This document shows positions 49,623 to 59,780 of a stretch of DNA of 64,000 nucleotides, one piece after another. How positions within the stretch are numbered: position 1 is the stretch's first letter; each line of letters opens with the position of its first letter. The notes beneath the pieces are model-generated. The model saw nothing but the letters and a program-made list of their open reading frames with translations. It made no database searches and was not told the origin of the DNA. The stretch lies in assembly GCF_048771995.1 (NCBI RefSeq), contig NC_133032.1:18305001-18369000 (forward strand), written 5' to 3'. This DNA is from Taeniopygia guttata (taxonomy: Eukaryota; Chordata; Aves; Passeriformes; Estrildidae). Both the position numbers and the translations under genes were made by a program.

Positions 49623-52600
49623 CTGTAGGAAGGCAGGCATATCAGAGCTCTTGGAGTTGCAGGCAGAGTGATTACATTTCTTTCTAAGTCTTTCAAACAG
49701 TGTGATAAAAAAGGAGTCTGTCCCTCCACATTCCATTCCAAACATTTAAAATACTTGCTAGGCTGAATGTTTCTACTCTTCCCAGGTTCCCCCTAGAATC
49801 CTGGATGGAGTAATGCAAATTAAATTCTGTAGATTCTATTATATGCTTGAAGTTCTCAATACCCAAGAAAATCTTGAATAGCTCTAAAAATAGCAATAAA
49901 ATGGAGCAGTTCAAGGGAGCACCAAGGTAGAGGTGAGCAGGGCAATCTCAGGCACGCATAAGTTGTAAAAGCCATGAGCTGCTTTATCTTCCACAAAGAC
50001 ATCTCCCTTAAATTTAAATAGCTGCTGTCATTGTCACTGACTACCTGACTATGTATTTATCTGCCCAGAAGCAGAGTGCATGGCCTTTGGCCCTGCTATT
50101 CATAGCGTTACTGTCTCTGCCTAACAATGCCCTGAACAGAGCTGGGTTTCTGTTAGCATCTTTTGTTTGATGTGAATCGCTGAAGCTTTGATGTTGTTTG
50201 TGAGAAATATAATGATTTAAAAGAATAAGATCTTCACTCTCCCACTCTGTGTGCTCCCCACAGAGAAATCTAATCTGAGTTGGGAAAAAAATCTGTGACT
50301 GATCTTGTCTTAGGTAGATGCAAATGAGAGTCCAGAAGAGAAATCTGTTAGTGGTGAAACTCAGCATCTCTTTACTGGAGGGTCAGAGGGGTGATTTGTC
50401 CTAATGATCAAAATTCTGTTACTTTCTCTGTATGAACACAGCTATCAGCAAAGCCATAGTGTTTTATTTTCAGTGAGATGCTTCAAATTTTCTGCTTTAG
50501 TTGCATGTACTTTCTCTTTATAGGATATTCTAACAAAACAAGAGATTATTTTATGCTGAAGCTACATTAGTAGGCTTGAAATACTCTACAGTTTCAAAAA
50601 AGTGCATTTTTTCCTTAGAAATTATTATTCTAATAAACTTGTTTCTCGTCTCTACTGATAAATGCTTTTCTTACTGTGTTTTGAATGAAGAGCAAATGTA
50701 ATGCAGTAAAGTGTAACTAAAGCCCCTAAAATCAGAAATTCAGTGTAAATTGTTGTTCTGCTACTCAAGGCAAAAGTTCCACTGTTACATAAAAATACTC
50801 TGATCTGGGATCACTACAGTAACAAAAAAAAAGATTATAATCTCCTAAGTGTAATAAAATGCAATGGACTAAAAATTGGGATGCTTTTATTTTCCCAGAC
50901 CTTTGATCCACAGTGTGAAGGAAATCGATTTGATTACTAAGATATGAAATTGGAGGTGACTTGATTCCTACACCGAGGAGAGAGCAAGAGAGCAGAGCCG
51001 TGGCTTATGCTGTGCTAGGAGCAAGCACAAAGATTTTTGATTTAGACACTTGGATATAGGAAAACTGTGCATAATTACAGATTTTTTTTTATAATATATA
51101 TAGCTATATCCACCTTAAGTCTTTACAGTAGCTGATGGTGTAATACATTTTCTGTATCACTGACCTCCTTTCTTCTGGGTGGGATGGGCATTCCAAGGGG
51201 CAGTCAGACAGGACTGCTAATGGAAGTTGCATAGATCTTGCTGATTTGCTGGTCATTGTAACCCTTCTCACAAAAGGGGCCAAACTCAGGGACAGTCCTA
51301 GCCAGGTAAGCAGAGGAATGTGATCCATGCTCCTCGATAAAGGAGACTTCATTACCCTTTACTTGGGAGAACTGCTGCCCTTCCAAATGAGTTGTCTTGA
51401 GCTACCTGAAGGAAATGCAGAAAGCAGAGCAGATAGAACCAAATCTCCACAAAGGAGGTTTCAGAGCTGAGGTAAATGATAAGTCTAGAAAGGCCGTAAC
51501 TAAAATGTACTGCAAAGTTTAGATATTGTTTTAAGTATGAACCAGTCCTTACAGGCACTCTGGTGTAGCCTAGTTCATTAGCTTGGACTGCAGAGAGGAT
51601 GCAGTTTATTCTGGTACTGTGAGAGTCACTGGGATGGTATCAGACCACTCCTGGAAGTTTAGGCTGTGAAGTACCTTTAGTATTGCATATTTCAGACATC
51701 CTCAGCTGCCAGGAATAGCCTGCTCTTGGGAGTTACTTTGAGCAAAGAACTTCATGGAGATCTGCTGATCTCATTTTAATGGGAGTTGCCAATATTCAAT
51801 GGTTGCTGGGATCTCTGCTGTGTGTGTGTAAAATAACACAGAGCACAGCATTAGGTCCTACTCTAGCAACTGCATTGGTAGGGACTGGTGCATTCCCCAC
51901 AGCATTCTCTTTGGGGATCTGGATGCTATAGAATCCTATGTGGATTCAGGATTTTTAATCACTAGCATGTTAAAAAAATAAATAAAAAAGCCTTGATTTT
52001 GTTCTCTATGGTTTAATGTAATTTTGGTATGAAAATAAGCATCAAATGTTTGTGGGTTTTTTTCAAACATGGTTTTTCTAAGTACTGTAGTAGCAAGCTA
52101 TAGTACGGCTAATATTTTACTGATTTATCAGTTGCCACTGCATCTCTTTATATTGCATTTGTAGTGATATAACCTGTTCTCTCCCCACATGCACTTTCTA
52201 CAGTGTATTACAATGGCAAGAATTTCAAAGAATGTAAAAATGTGCCAACCCAAAATCTAGGATATGGCCAGAGTTGTAGTGTTCAGCCAGCCCTAAACAA
52301 TGGATTTACAATGCCTGAATACTCTGCTGATGGGATATGTGTATTGAAGTTTGATTAAGCTGGATATGAAAATAAAAACTTGGCTCCACACTGAAGAGAG
52401 AATCTCCTGCAGTGTGATACTATGGCATGAAGTTTTCTGTTTACCCCTAAGGCTGGTGCTGCTATGACTTCCAGGTTTGATGGTGTCTCTTTTTGAAGTT
52501 GTTGAGCAGCAGGCTAATGGCTGCACAGCATGATGCAAACACAGTGGAAAGCAGGGAAATCAGATGTGAATATATTCCCCAGAGATCTCCTGCTAAGATG

Positions 52601-53499
52601 GAGCTAACTAACCAGAGCTTTAGTGCTCGGATGTAGTTTTCTCATGCAGAGGACGGTGTGATTATCAGCTCTTCCTGCATTACTGTACATTTTTGGATTA
52701 CAGATGCTATTAGAAATAATGAATTCTGGTATAATATACATTCTAGTGCAATATGAGCTATTTTATTGAAAGGAATATTACTTTTAAAGAGTGTCTGTCC
52801 AAGATCAGTATCCATCATCCCTCCCCTCTATTGTCCAAAATGTTTTTGGTCTTTTAAACAATATAGGTGTATATTCTTCTTCCCTGCTTGCTTTGCCTTA
52901 ATTGTTTGAAAAGGGTAGCTGTAGTTTATTTCATCAGGACAAAGACTGACCTTAGAAAGGGACAGGATCTCATGGCAAAGCAGCAGCCTGGCTTGCTGCT
53001 TACACAAGTGACTGCTCTCCATGTCACAACAGGAACTACCATTGCTGCTGGGTACTCATTTAATTTCCATGGTGGCAGCTTCATACGCCAAAAGGTATGG
53101 AAGGGAGAGAGCACATTGTCCTTCTCATGGGCTTTCTTGTGTCCTTATTGTATGATATTGGTTTTATATCTGGTCTATAAAATGAAAGGAACTGCCAATC
53201 CATTTCTATTTGTGTGTAGGGAAGCTATGTTCAGGCACAAACGGATAATTTTAATGTTAACATGGGAGCTGTTATTGCTGTGTATCATCACTGACCCGTT
53301 CACTGCTTTGAGGTCTTAGGCAGTTTAGGGTGCAGTGGGGAGAGGGAGAACTTGTTGCAGTTCTCCAAATATGCTGAATGAGAACATTATCCTGTTTTCT
53401 CAGATATCAGTGGCCAGTCAGTCTTTGCTGGCATAAGGCAGTCTGTGTGGTTTCAGCCAAATCCTGAAGCTGTTTAATCCAAAAAGGCAGAAGCATGGT

Positions 53500-53712
53500 T
53501 CTGATAGGAAGAAATTCTTTGTGAAATGGTGGTCAAGCATTGGAACAGGCTGCCCAGGGAAGTGGTGGAATCACTGCACCTGGAAATGTTCAAAAAACCT
53601 GTAGATGTGCTACCTAGGGATATGGTTTAGTGTGGACCTGGCAGTGCCAGATTAATGGCTGGACTCGATGATCTTAGAGGTCTGTTCCAGCCTTAATGGT
53701 TCTGTGGTTATC
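53500..53712 (+). repeat. CR1 LINE 3' fragment, plus orientation
   Basis: The sequence has the CR1 3' landmarks in order: 'ggaacaggctgcccagggaa', 'gtggtggaatcactgcacct', 'aaatgttcaaaaaacctgta', 'ggctggactcgatgatctta' and 'gaggtctgttccagccttaa', ending near 'ggttctgtgg'. It is truncated and lies antisense to PDE11A in its last intron, 540 bases downstream of the donor. Confidence 0.88.
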
Positions 53713-54256
53713 TCTAGCCCTAAGGAACGAGTGCTTGGGTATTTACACACTGTGTGCCAAGCACCCAGGCAGTCTGTGCAGAAGCACCATTAAAAGAGTA
53801 AACTGAGTTAAACAGCACAGGTTAAACAATAAATTGTTTCATCACTGACCCCTAAAGGCTTGGCCTATAGTGCCCCTTAGCAGTTTGGGAAACCTTTAGG
53901 GTCAGAAGAAAGTGCAAAGGCTCAGGCTTGAGTTTCCTTTTGCATCACACAGATTTGGACATGTTTGATAGCACCTACTGAGACAGTCCCTCTAGCACTC
54001 CATACCTTACCATGATGAGAATCAGTTTGTCTCAAACATAATAAAGTAAACAATTGCTGTATCAGCTTTTATAATTTAGAGAGGCATTTACAGACAGATT
54101 CAGGGAATCTGAAAATTTCTTCATGGCATTCAGACTTTTGGTAAAGTAAGACGAGTTCAAATAGCCTTCAAGGCTGCTCAAAAAGCATGGGCTTTTTCCC
54201 TAGAGAGACAAGAACAATCTCCTCTGGACTCTATAGGAGCAGTAAGTAAAAATTAC

Positions 54257-54340
54257 CTCATACAATGGCATGCAGATGCTATCAATCCACTCGAGCTGCA
54301 ACCTGGGTAGTTCATGCTTCCTGTTCCGATCAAAAATGGC
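54257..54340 (-). CDS. PDE11A: PDE11A exon with the purine-binding glutamine
   Basis: Twenty-eight codons, phase 0 at both ends, bounded by acceptor ctcaattcag and donor GAG|gtaatt. The peptide begins AIFDRNRKHELPRLQLEWID and ends SICMPLYE. The glutamine in LPRLQLEW aligns with the invariant purine-selective glutamine of PDE catalytic pockets (Gln817 of PDE5), and the tryptophan three residues later is at the position of the hydrophobic clamp phenylalanine of PDE5. As I recall, human has RKDELP and LYQ where this sequence has RKHELP and LYE. Confidence 0.95.
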
Positions 54341-55329
54341 CTGAATTGAGAAGGAAACAAAACTGTCATGCTTTGATTACACTGGAGTATCTTACAGACA
54401 CATCATCCAGCACTTTGCAGCTATGGCCAAATTCTCACAACCAGAACACTTTGTAAACCATAATTAATCTTTGCAGTTGTCTTCCTACTGCTTTGCCTGC
54501 CATGAAAAATAAACCGCTTATTTTCAATTCTGTTTTGAAACTTTTTGTGTTTATAATTCTGCAATGAAAAATAAATGCTCCACAGTTGGAGTTGAGGTGG
54601 TAAGTAACCTCCTGTAGGAATGTAAAGCAGATACCTTTGAGTAGAATTTTCTCTTATCTCACATAGGGTTTTGCCGCTCAGCAAAACAGTGATGGCTCTG
54701 GCCTGGCTCTCTTCCTGCCAGTTAAATTCTTTAGAATATTTACTGTTACCCTTCTCCTGTTGCCTCCAGATAATGGTTGCTCAACATTTTGAGTTATTCA
54801 ACCTGGATAAGGCTTTCTCTTCTAAGTGTTCAGTGAAAATCTTTATGAAACTTTCCTAGTTCTTGTTTGACACTTTATTCCACTCAATTCCATTTTATCC
54901 CTTCAATCACAGTAGTATATTTACATGTATACTTATAGAAATGCATTTTGAATAACACAGATATACAGCTGCAACATAAAGTAAATCTGACAATTTTGTT
55001 TTCCATAGGTAGCTGTGAGTTTTAGTTATATTCTGTGTATTAAACCCAACACCTGCTGCTTAGAATATTCACTGATAGGATAACCTTAGGAATAGATACA
55101 GAAAATGTATAAAAGGGCTCAAGGACTATGAAAGGGCAAAAATGACTGTGTTGACTGGCGAGCTATTTTATATGTGGTTATAAATACATATCCTTATTGG
55201 ACAGAGCTTTTATTAATTCTGAGGTTTCTCTTTATGTATAAAATACAGTTCATTTTTCTGAATGAGCTCAATGATATTTTCTTACTCTATTCAAATCAAT
55301 AACTATTTCAGAAATAATAAAAAACTTAC
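54341..55329 (-). other. PDE11A intron, 1.0 kb
   Basis: Donor TCA|gtaagt to acceptor attcag. AT-rich, with no repeat or extra exon recognised. Confidence 0.85.
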
Positions 55330-55404
55330 TGAAGGGGTGAGTTTGAGTTCAGATCTTTCTCTGTCTCCTTGTTCAAAGAACTCACTGGTGACCAGCTCAG
55401 CTGC
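55330..55404 (-). CDS. PDE11A: PDE11A exon, catalytic domain (FEQGDRE helix)
   Basis: Exactly 25 codons, phase 0 at both ends, from acceptor ttattttag to donor TCA|gtaagt. The peptide AAELVTSEFFEQGDRERSEL continues KLTPS. It contains the FxQGDxE motif shared by PDE5, PDE6 and PDE11, which lies near the substrate pocket on the M-loop side. As I recall the human protein reads RQVAEL at the start, so the first alanine here replaces valine. Confidence 0.95.
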
Positions 55405-58265
55405 CTAAAATAAAAATCATGATAAAAGATTAGAGTTCTTATACAATTTTTAGGATAATGAGTTTTTGCTCAGCCCACGACTTCAGCCTGTACTTAACTG
55501 GAAAGAAGTGAATGACCTCACTTACAGGACTGACATCAGGCATGTGTTCATTAGTTTTTTTGGACTGGGCATACAGGAGGTATAAACAGCCTTCATCAGG
55601 CACAGGGACTTATCCCTTTTTGATAGGGAATTGACTTGGGGAATTACACTGCACTGCCAAGGTAGCACTCAATGTTATAAGCAATTTACTCAAAAACTGA
55701 GACCAAACCAGAAAATGATAGCTTCTTGTTGGCATCCACTATTACATTTGTAAAAATACTTTGTAAAACATGCGTGACCTCTCTGGGCATTTACAGGCTG
55801 TTGCCCTATAATAACAACTTTGCTTATCAATGAAACTTAATTAACCAATACCCTCTGTTGTTTTAATCTAATATGGATTCATAAAGGGGTTTTTTCCCCC
55901 ACTAGGCTTTACTTTTTTTCCCCATGACTGTCATTAATACAGGATCTGGATATTTAAGTATAAGATTGTGATGATAATCTTGATTTAAAATCAAGAAGTG
56001 GTAGGTTGGAAGTTAGAATGCAACTTTCTGACTTTTGTGAATGAAGATGTTCTATTTACTGCAGAGTTCTGTTCTTAGAAGAAGATAAGATTTAAAAATA
56101 AATTTAGTTTTGGAAACCAGAGGAATTTTAGGAAGTCAAGCAGTAAGCAGTTCTGATATAGTACTGTCCTCCTGTCACATGTGAGGCTTTGAACATAAGC
56201 CCACACGACATTTTGAGATGCAAAAAAACTGGAAGCCAATCTACTAAAGAGGCATTCACATACTAAAGCTCCTGTCATGCCAGTGCATTGTTTTTAAGCT
56301 AGGAAATTATTTCATAGTGCCAAGGCACAAGAGGGTAAACTAAGCAGATGACCTGTGCTTCATAAAATCTCAAAATTTCTTGCTTTAGCAACTGCATGGT
56401 AGATAACGTTCACAAATGCTAAGTTCATTGTAGTTGAAATAGAGAGTATCAAAATAATTTGGAAGTAGGTGATGTTATAAAGTACTCTTAAATCTTAATA
56501 AAATTCTGAATCAGTATTCCAGATAAAGGAATAATTTCAGAACTTATCAGCAATTACGGGTTTGCTAAGTATATTGTATAAAAATAATCAAGGCATAGTA
56601 TCATCCCTGTCCCTCAGTGCTATTCTCATCCTGTTCTCCTTATGTCCCATTTTCTCTTCCTTTATCTGTTTCAGTTTTCTCTTCATGAATTTTTCCATCT
56701 TACATGTGGCCTTTATTCCCTTTTTTCAAATATGTTTGGTTTTTTCCTTGTGGCACAGTTAAGGTTCAGCTATTTCCCGTTTTGTCTCTGTGGACTTACT
56801 AGCATTTCTGCTCAATCAGGTAATGTTTCAAGAAATCCCAGATGGGATTTTTCAATATAAAATAAACCTGTATAACTAAGCTGCAGGGGACTTTTCACCT
56901 GTAGACTTCAAGAGTGATAAGTATTAAAAAAACCCAGTTTGCCAGAGACTCCAGCACTAATTCAGCAGCATAGCACAAAGATTCACAACTAGGAAAGCAG
57001 ACCCTACCTGACATTTGGCTGTCAATGAAAATACAGAAGCTAACTGGGTTAAGGAGGAAAAATGAGGAGGGCTTGCACACACTGCAGCAGTGGCAGGTGG
57101 CATTGAAAAATGTTGTTTCTCAATTTCCCACTGCAGGATAGAAGCAGCTTTCCTGATTTGCATGTGAGGTGACTATGTTCTGGCCAAGTAGAGCAACAGC
57201 CTTAGAACAACTGTTATCACAGTCTGCTGATAAAGTAAAAAAAGACTCACCTGGCAAAACTGAAAGCTGAGGTGAATCCATCCTCCAATAAATGTTTTTT
57301 TATTCAGCTGATGTGCATGTAACTTCCATAGAGCCTTTTCAGCTTCTAATAATTCCTTGTCTAAGGAATCTAGCTGCTCCTGCATCACCAGTTATCTGGC
57401 CTAGTTTTCTCTTTTTCACCCCATCTTTGTAACTATTACTTGCTGTTACAGCAAACTTCCTCCAGGTATGTACCTAAACCCAGCTGCACTGGTATATTTT
57501 CAATTTCCTTTTTGATGCTGTCAATTCCTCCAAAACTTGACACAGTCTATCTTCTACTGGCTTCCAGTCACTGAAGGATAGAGAATGACTAACATGGACA
57601 CTGGGAATATTAAGGATGGTTTCTGGGTAGAGGAAGATATCTAGAAGAAGAAAAATCGTAGGGCAATGGACAAGAGTTTTGGAACAGGTTGCTTTCTCAT
57701 ATTCTACCTGTTTGCTGATGCTGGATCCATTTCTATGTATATTTCTAAAAAGCCTACTCAGCAGCAGAATCCTGAATTTTTATTTGCTGGTTTCTAGGTA
57801 CAGGATGTTAAAGAAAGCCTTATAGTACACTTGGAGTTTTGCAACATTCTTAAGAAAATTAGCACATTTCTTTTATCATATCTACTGAAGATTTTATGCT
57901 AATGAAAATTTACAGATAATCTGTTGTTAGGGAAGACTGCCACTGCCAAGGAAAACTTTGGGATGAAAAAAGTAAATGCAGCTATATGTGGCTAAATGCC
58001 TTTTTTGTTTAATCCATCCATTTTTGGATATGGATTTAAAATTTTCGTAAGAAGAGAGGTTGTAAAGCCAGATGTACACACCAGCATGCGTACAGGGAAC
58101 GATTATGCAATAAACCATTTTTTGCAGAAACCCCCTGCTATTTTTTTTATAGCATTAATACCGCTGTAAATTGATTCCAGTTTCGGTCCCTTGTAAGCCA
58201 GGGCCCTGGGAATATTGTCCTGCCAGTCCCGCCTCCTCCCAGCCCTACTATTAATCATGACTTGC
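55405..58265 (-). other. PDE11A intron, 2.9 kb, GC-AG type
   Basis: The upstream exon ends AGACAG followed by gcaagt, and the next exon starts after ttttag. The intron therefore begins GC and not GT. It contains a possible additional exon on the gene strand at 57251-57385, which is described separately. Otherwise it is AT-rich with no clear repeat. Confidence 0.8.
57251..57385 (-). CDS. Possible unannotated PDE11A first or cassette exon
   Basis: An ATG at 57383-57385 opens 45 codons ending in CAG followed by gtgagt, an ideal donor. The peptide has an amphipathic, coiled-coil-like start (MQEQLDSLDKELLEAEKALW) and a more hydrophobic end (GGWIHLSFQFCQ). It ends in phase 0, which fits the next exon at 55404. 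A stop in the same frame just upstream of the ATG means it could serve only as a first coding exon or as an exon that interrupts the main frame. I do not recognise it from known PDE11A isoforms. Chance is a real alternative, since the possible acceptor upstream is purine-rich and weak. Use of this exon would yield a product without most of the active site. Confidence 0.22.
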
Positions 58266-58329
58266 CTGTCTTGAAATCTCCCACGGTTTGGTCACAGCTC
58301 CAAGGTCACAGGCTGTCATTAGCATTGAT
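58266..58329 (-). CDS. PDE11A: PDE11A exon with metal-binding aspartate
   Basis: Sixty-four bases between acceptor ggttttcag and a GC donor (ACAG|gcaagt). One leading base completes an arginine codon split from the previous exon, followed by 21 codons: SMLMTACDLGAVTKPWEISR and Q. The aspartate in TACDL is the conserved second metal-coordinating aspartate of class I phosphodiesterases (Asp764 in PDE5). The KPW motif is characteristic of the PDE5/6/11 group. The sequence is essentially identical to human as I recall it. Confidence 0.95.
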
Positions 58330-59702
58330 CTGAAAACCAGAAATGAACAATACAAGCTGAATCAACCTTTGTTGAATTTCTAAACAACTCTGCTCTGGAT
58401 GCATAAATAAATAATATGTATATAAAATGTCAGCCCTGGCACCTTCTTTTCCTCCAGAAAAGAATGACATGTTTGAAATCTTAGCCATCAGCGTGGCTTT
58501 TACATTACAATTGTGCCTCAGAAACCTAATGTGTTGCAGGTCATAAGATGATGAATTTTGGTATTGTGCATTGTGCGCTAGAGAAGAAATGATATTGCAA
58601 GGGAGTAACTGCTAATTTTGCAATACTTCTAACACTACTTACATTAATACCTATAATATATTAGAAAGCATGTGCTTCACATGATATAAGTAAGGGTATT
58701 ATTACATAATAACACCTGCAACTGGATTAATTTATATGCCTATTTGTAAGTGACTGCTGTTGCAAGAGAGCCTATAATCACAGGAGGTATCCCAGACACT
58801 GTTTAAGCAGTTTCTACTGCTCATCTACAATAAAAATTGAAGATTTACTGTGAGCTATATGGTTCCACTGTAGTTTAATATCTAGCTACAACCATGTTTT
58901 ATATGCATTAGGAGAAGGAAACCGTTCAGCTGTAGAAAGCGTTTATGTACAGTACATGATGCAGATAAAAGTCTAAGAAAGTTTAAATGAAGAACAAGGG
59001 CACTGAAAATGAAGCATCAAATATATTGCCTGAATCTAAAATTAGGAATGGGTGAAATGGTATGGAAAATAGAAAATGGCCAATATTTTGTCAAAAGACC
59101 AAAAGATAACAGAATTTTAATGAAATTTCAGATAAAATGAGACATAACCAGGCATGCATATGCAAATACACACATTTTATTCTCTACAAAGTGTGATCTA
59201 CTCAAACCACCCACAATGTCCAAGGTTTTCAATAGGATGCATGCTCTGGGCATTCCTGAGGGCTGGAAGAATACTCTGTATATGAAAATTCCCAGGTACA
59301 GATGGGAAGAGCAGACAAGTGCATGGCCAGCAAAAAAAGACAGATGAGAGGAAGAGGGATGAGGGAAACAGACAGGAAAGATCTATTTGTAGAGAGGCAG
59401 AATATTGATACTTTCTGGAAAAAGAGCAGAAGGGTTGAACAGGAGCTGGTGAGGCTGGGACAAAGGAAGAAAACAGGACTAAATGTGTAGGAGAAATGGA
59501 GAAGGTGAAGTCATGTTGATTAATTCCAGCTGTTTGCTAATGTTTAAAAATCATACCATGTATTTCAGATCATGAATTGTATTTTTAAAACAAGATACTT
59601 TCTCTTGTTATTCTATGCCTCCAGTCCTCAATACATTAAATTCCTTTAACAAATATGGCTACACTTCAAAATAACCAGAAAGCAAGAAAAAACTGTGCTT
59701 AC
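58330..59702 (-). other. PDE11A intron, 1.4 kb
   Basis: Donor TTTCG|gtaagc to acceptor tttcag. AT-rich, no repeat recognised. A purine-rich plus-strand open frame at 59302-59490 appears to be chance. Confidence 0.85.
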
Positions 59703-59780
59703 CGAAATACTTCTCGGTGGTTTTTTATATTCCAATCATAACCACCTTTACTGACAAGCTCAAAAAATTCAGTCCTTCTC
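59703..59780 (-). CDS. PDE11A: PDE11A exon, catalytic domain (RRTEFFELV)
   Basis: Seventy-eight bases with acceptor tttttgcag and donor TTTCG|gtaagc. The first base completes the glutamate codon split from the exon at 63437-63537, and the last two start the arginine codon finished at 58329. Between them are 25 codons reading RRTEFFELVSKGGYDWNIKN and HREVF. As I recall human has SKGEYDW; the glycine here is encoded GGT. The exon encodes helices between the two metal-binding segments. Confidence 0.95.

Larger units (their letters stand above)
41304..54256 (-). other. PDE11A last intron, 13 kb
   Basis: The intron runs from donor GAG|gtaatt (54257/54256) to acceptor ttccag (41304/41303). It holds an ancient palindromic repeat at 42.47 kb, a compound microsatellite at 42.8 kb, a T/GTT tract at 48.7 kb, a hairpin with tandem duplication at 49.55 kb, and a CR1 fragment at 53.5 kb. 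Possible ancient-repeat traces occur near 45.69-45.78 and 46.69-46.75 kb. No additional exon was recognised; the 150-codon open frame at 52,867-53,319 on the other strand shows no known domain. Confidence 0.8.

Noticed and set aside
52867..53319. 150-codon plus-strand frame in the large PDE11A intron
   Set aside because: It is antisense to the host gene with no domain or splice evidence; it lies just before a CR1 fragment and is probably old noncoding sequence.
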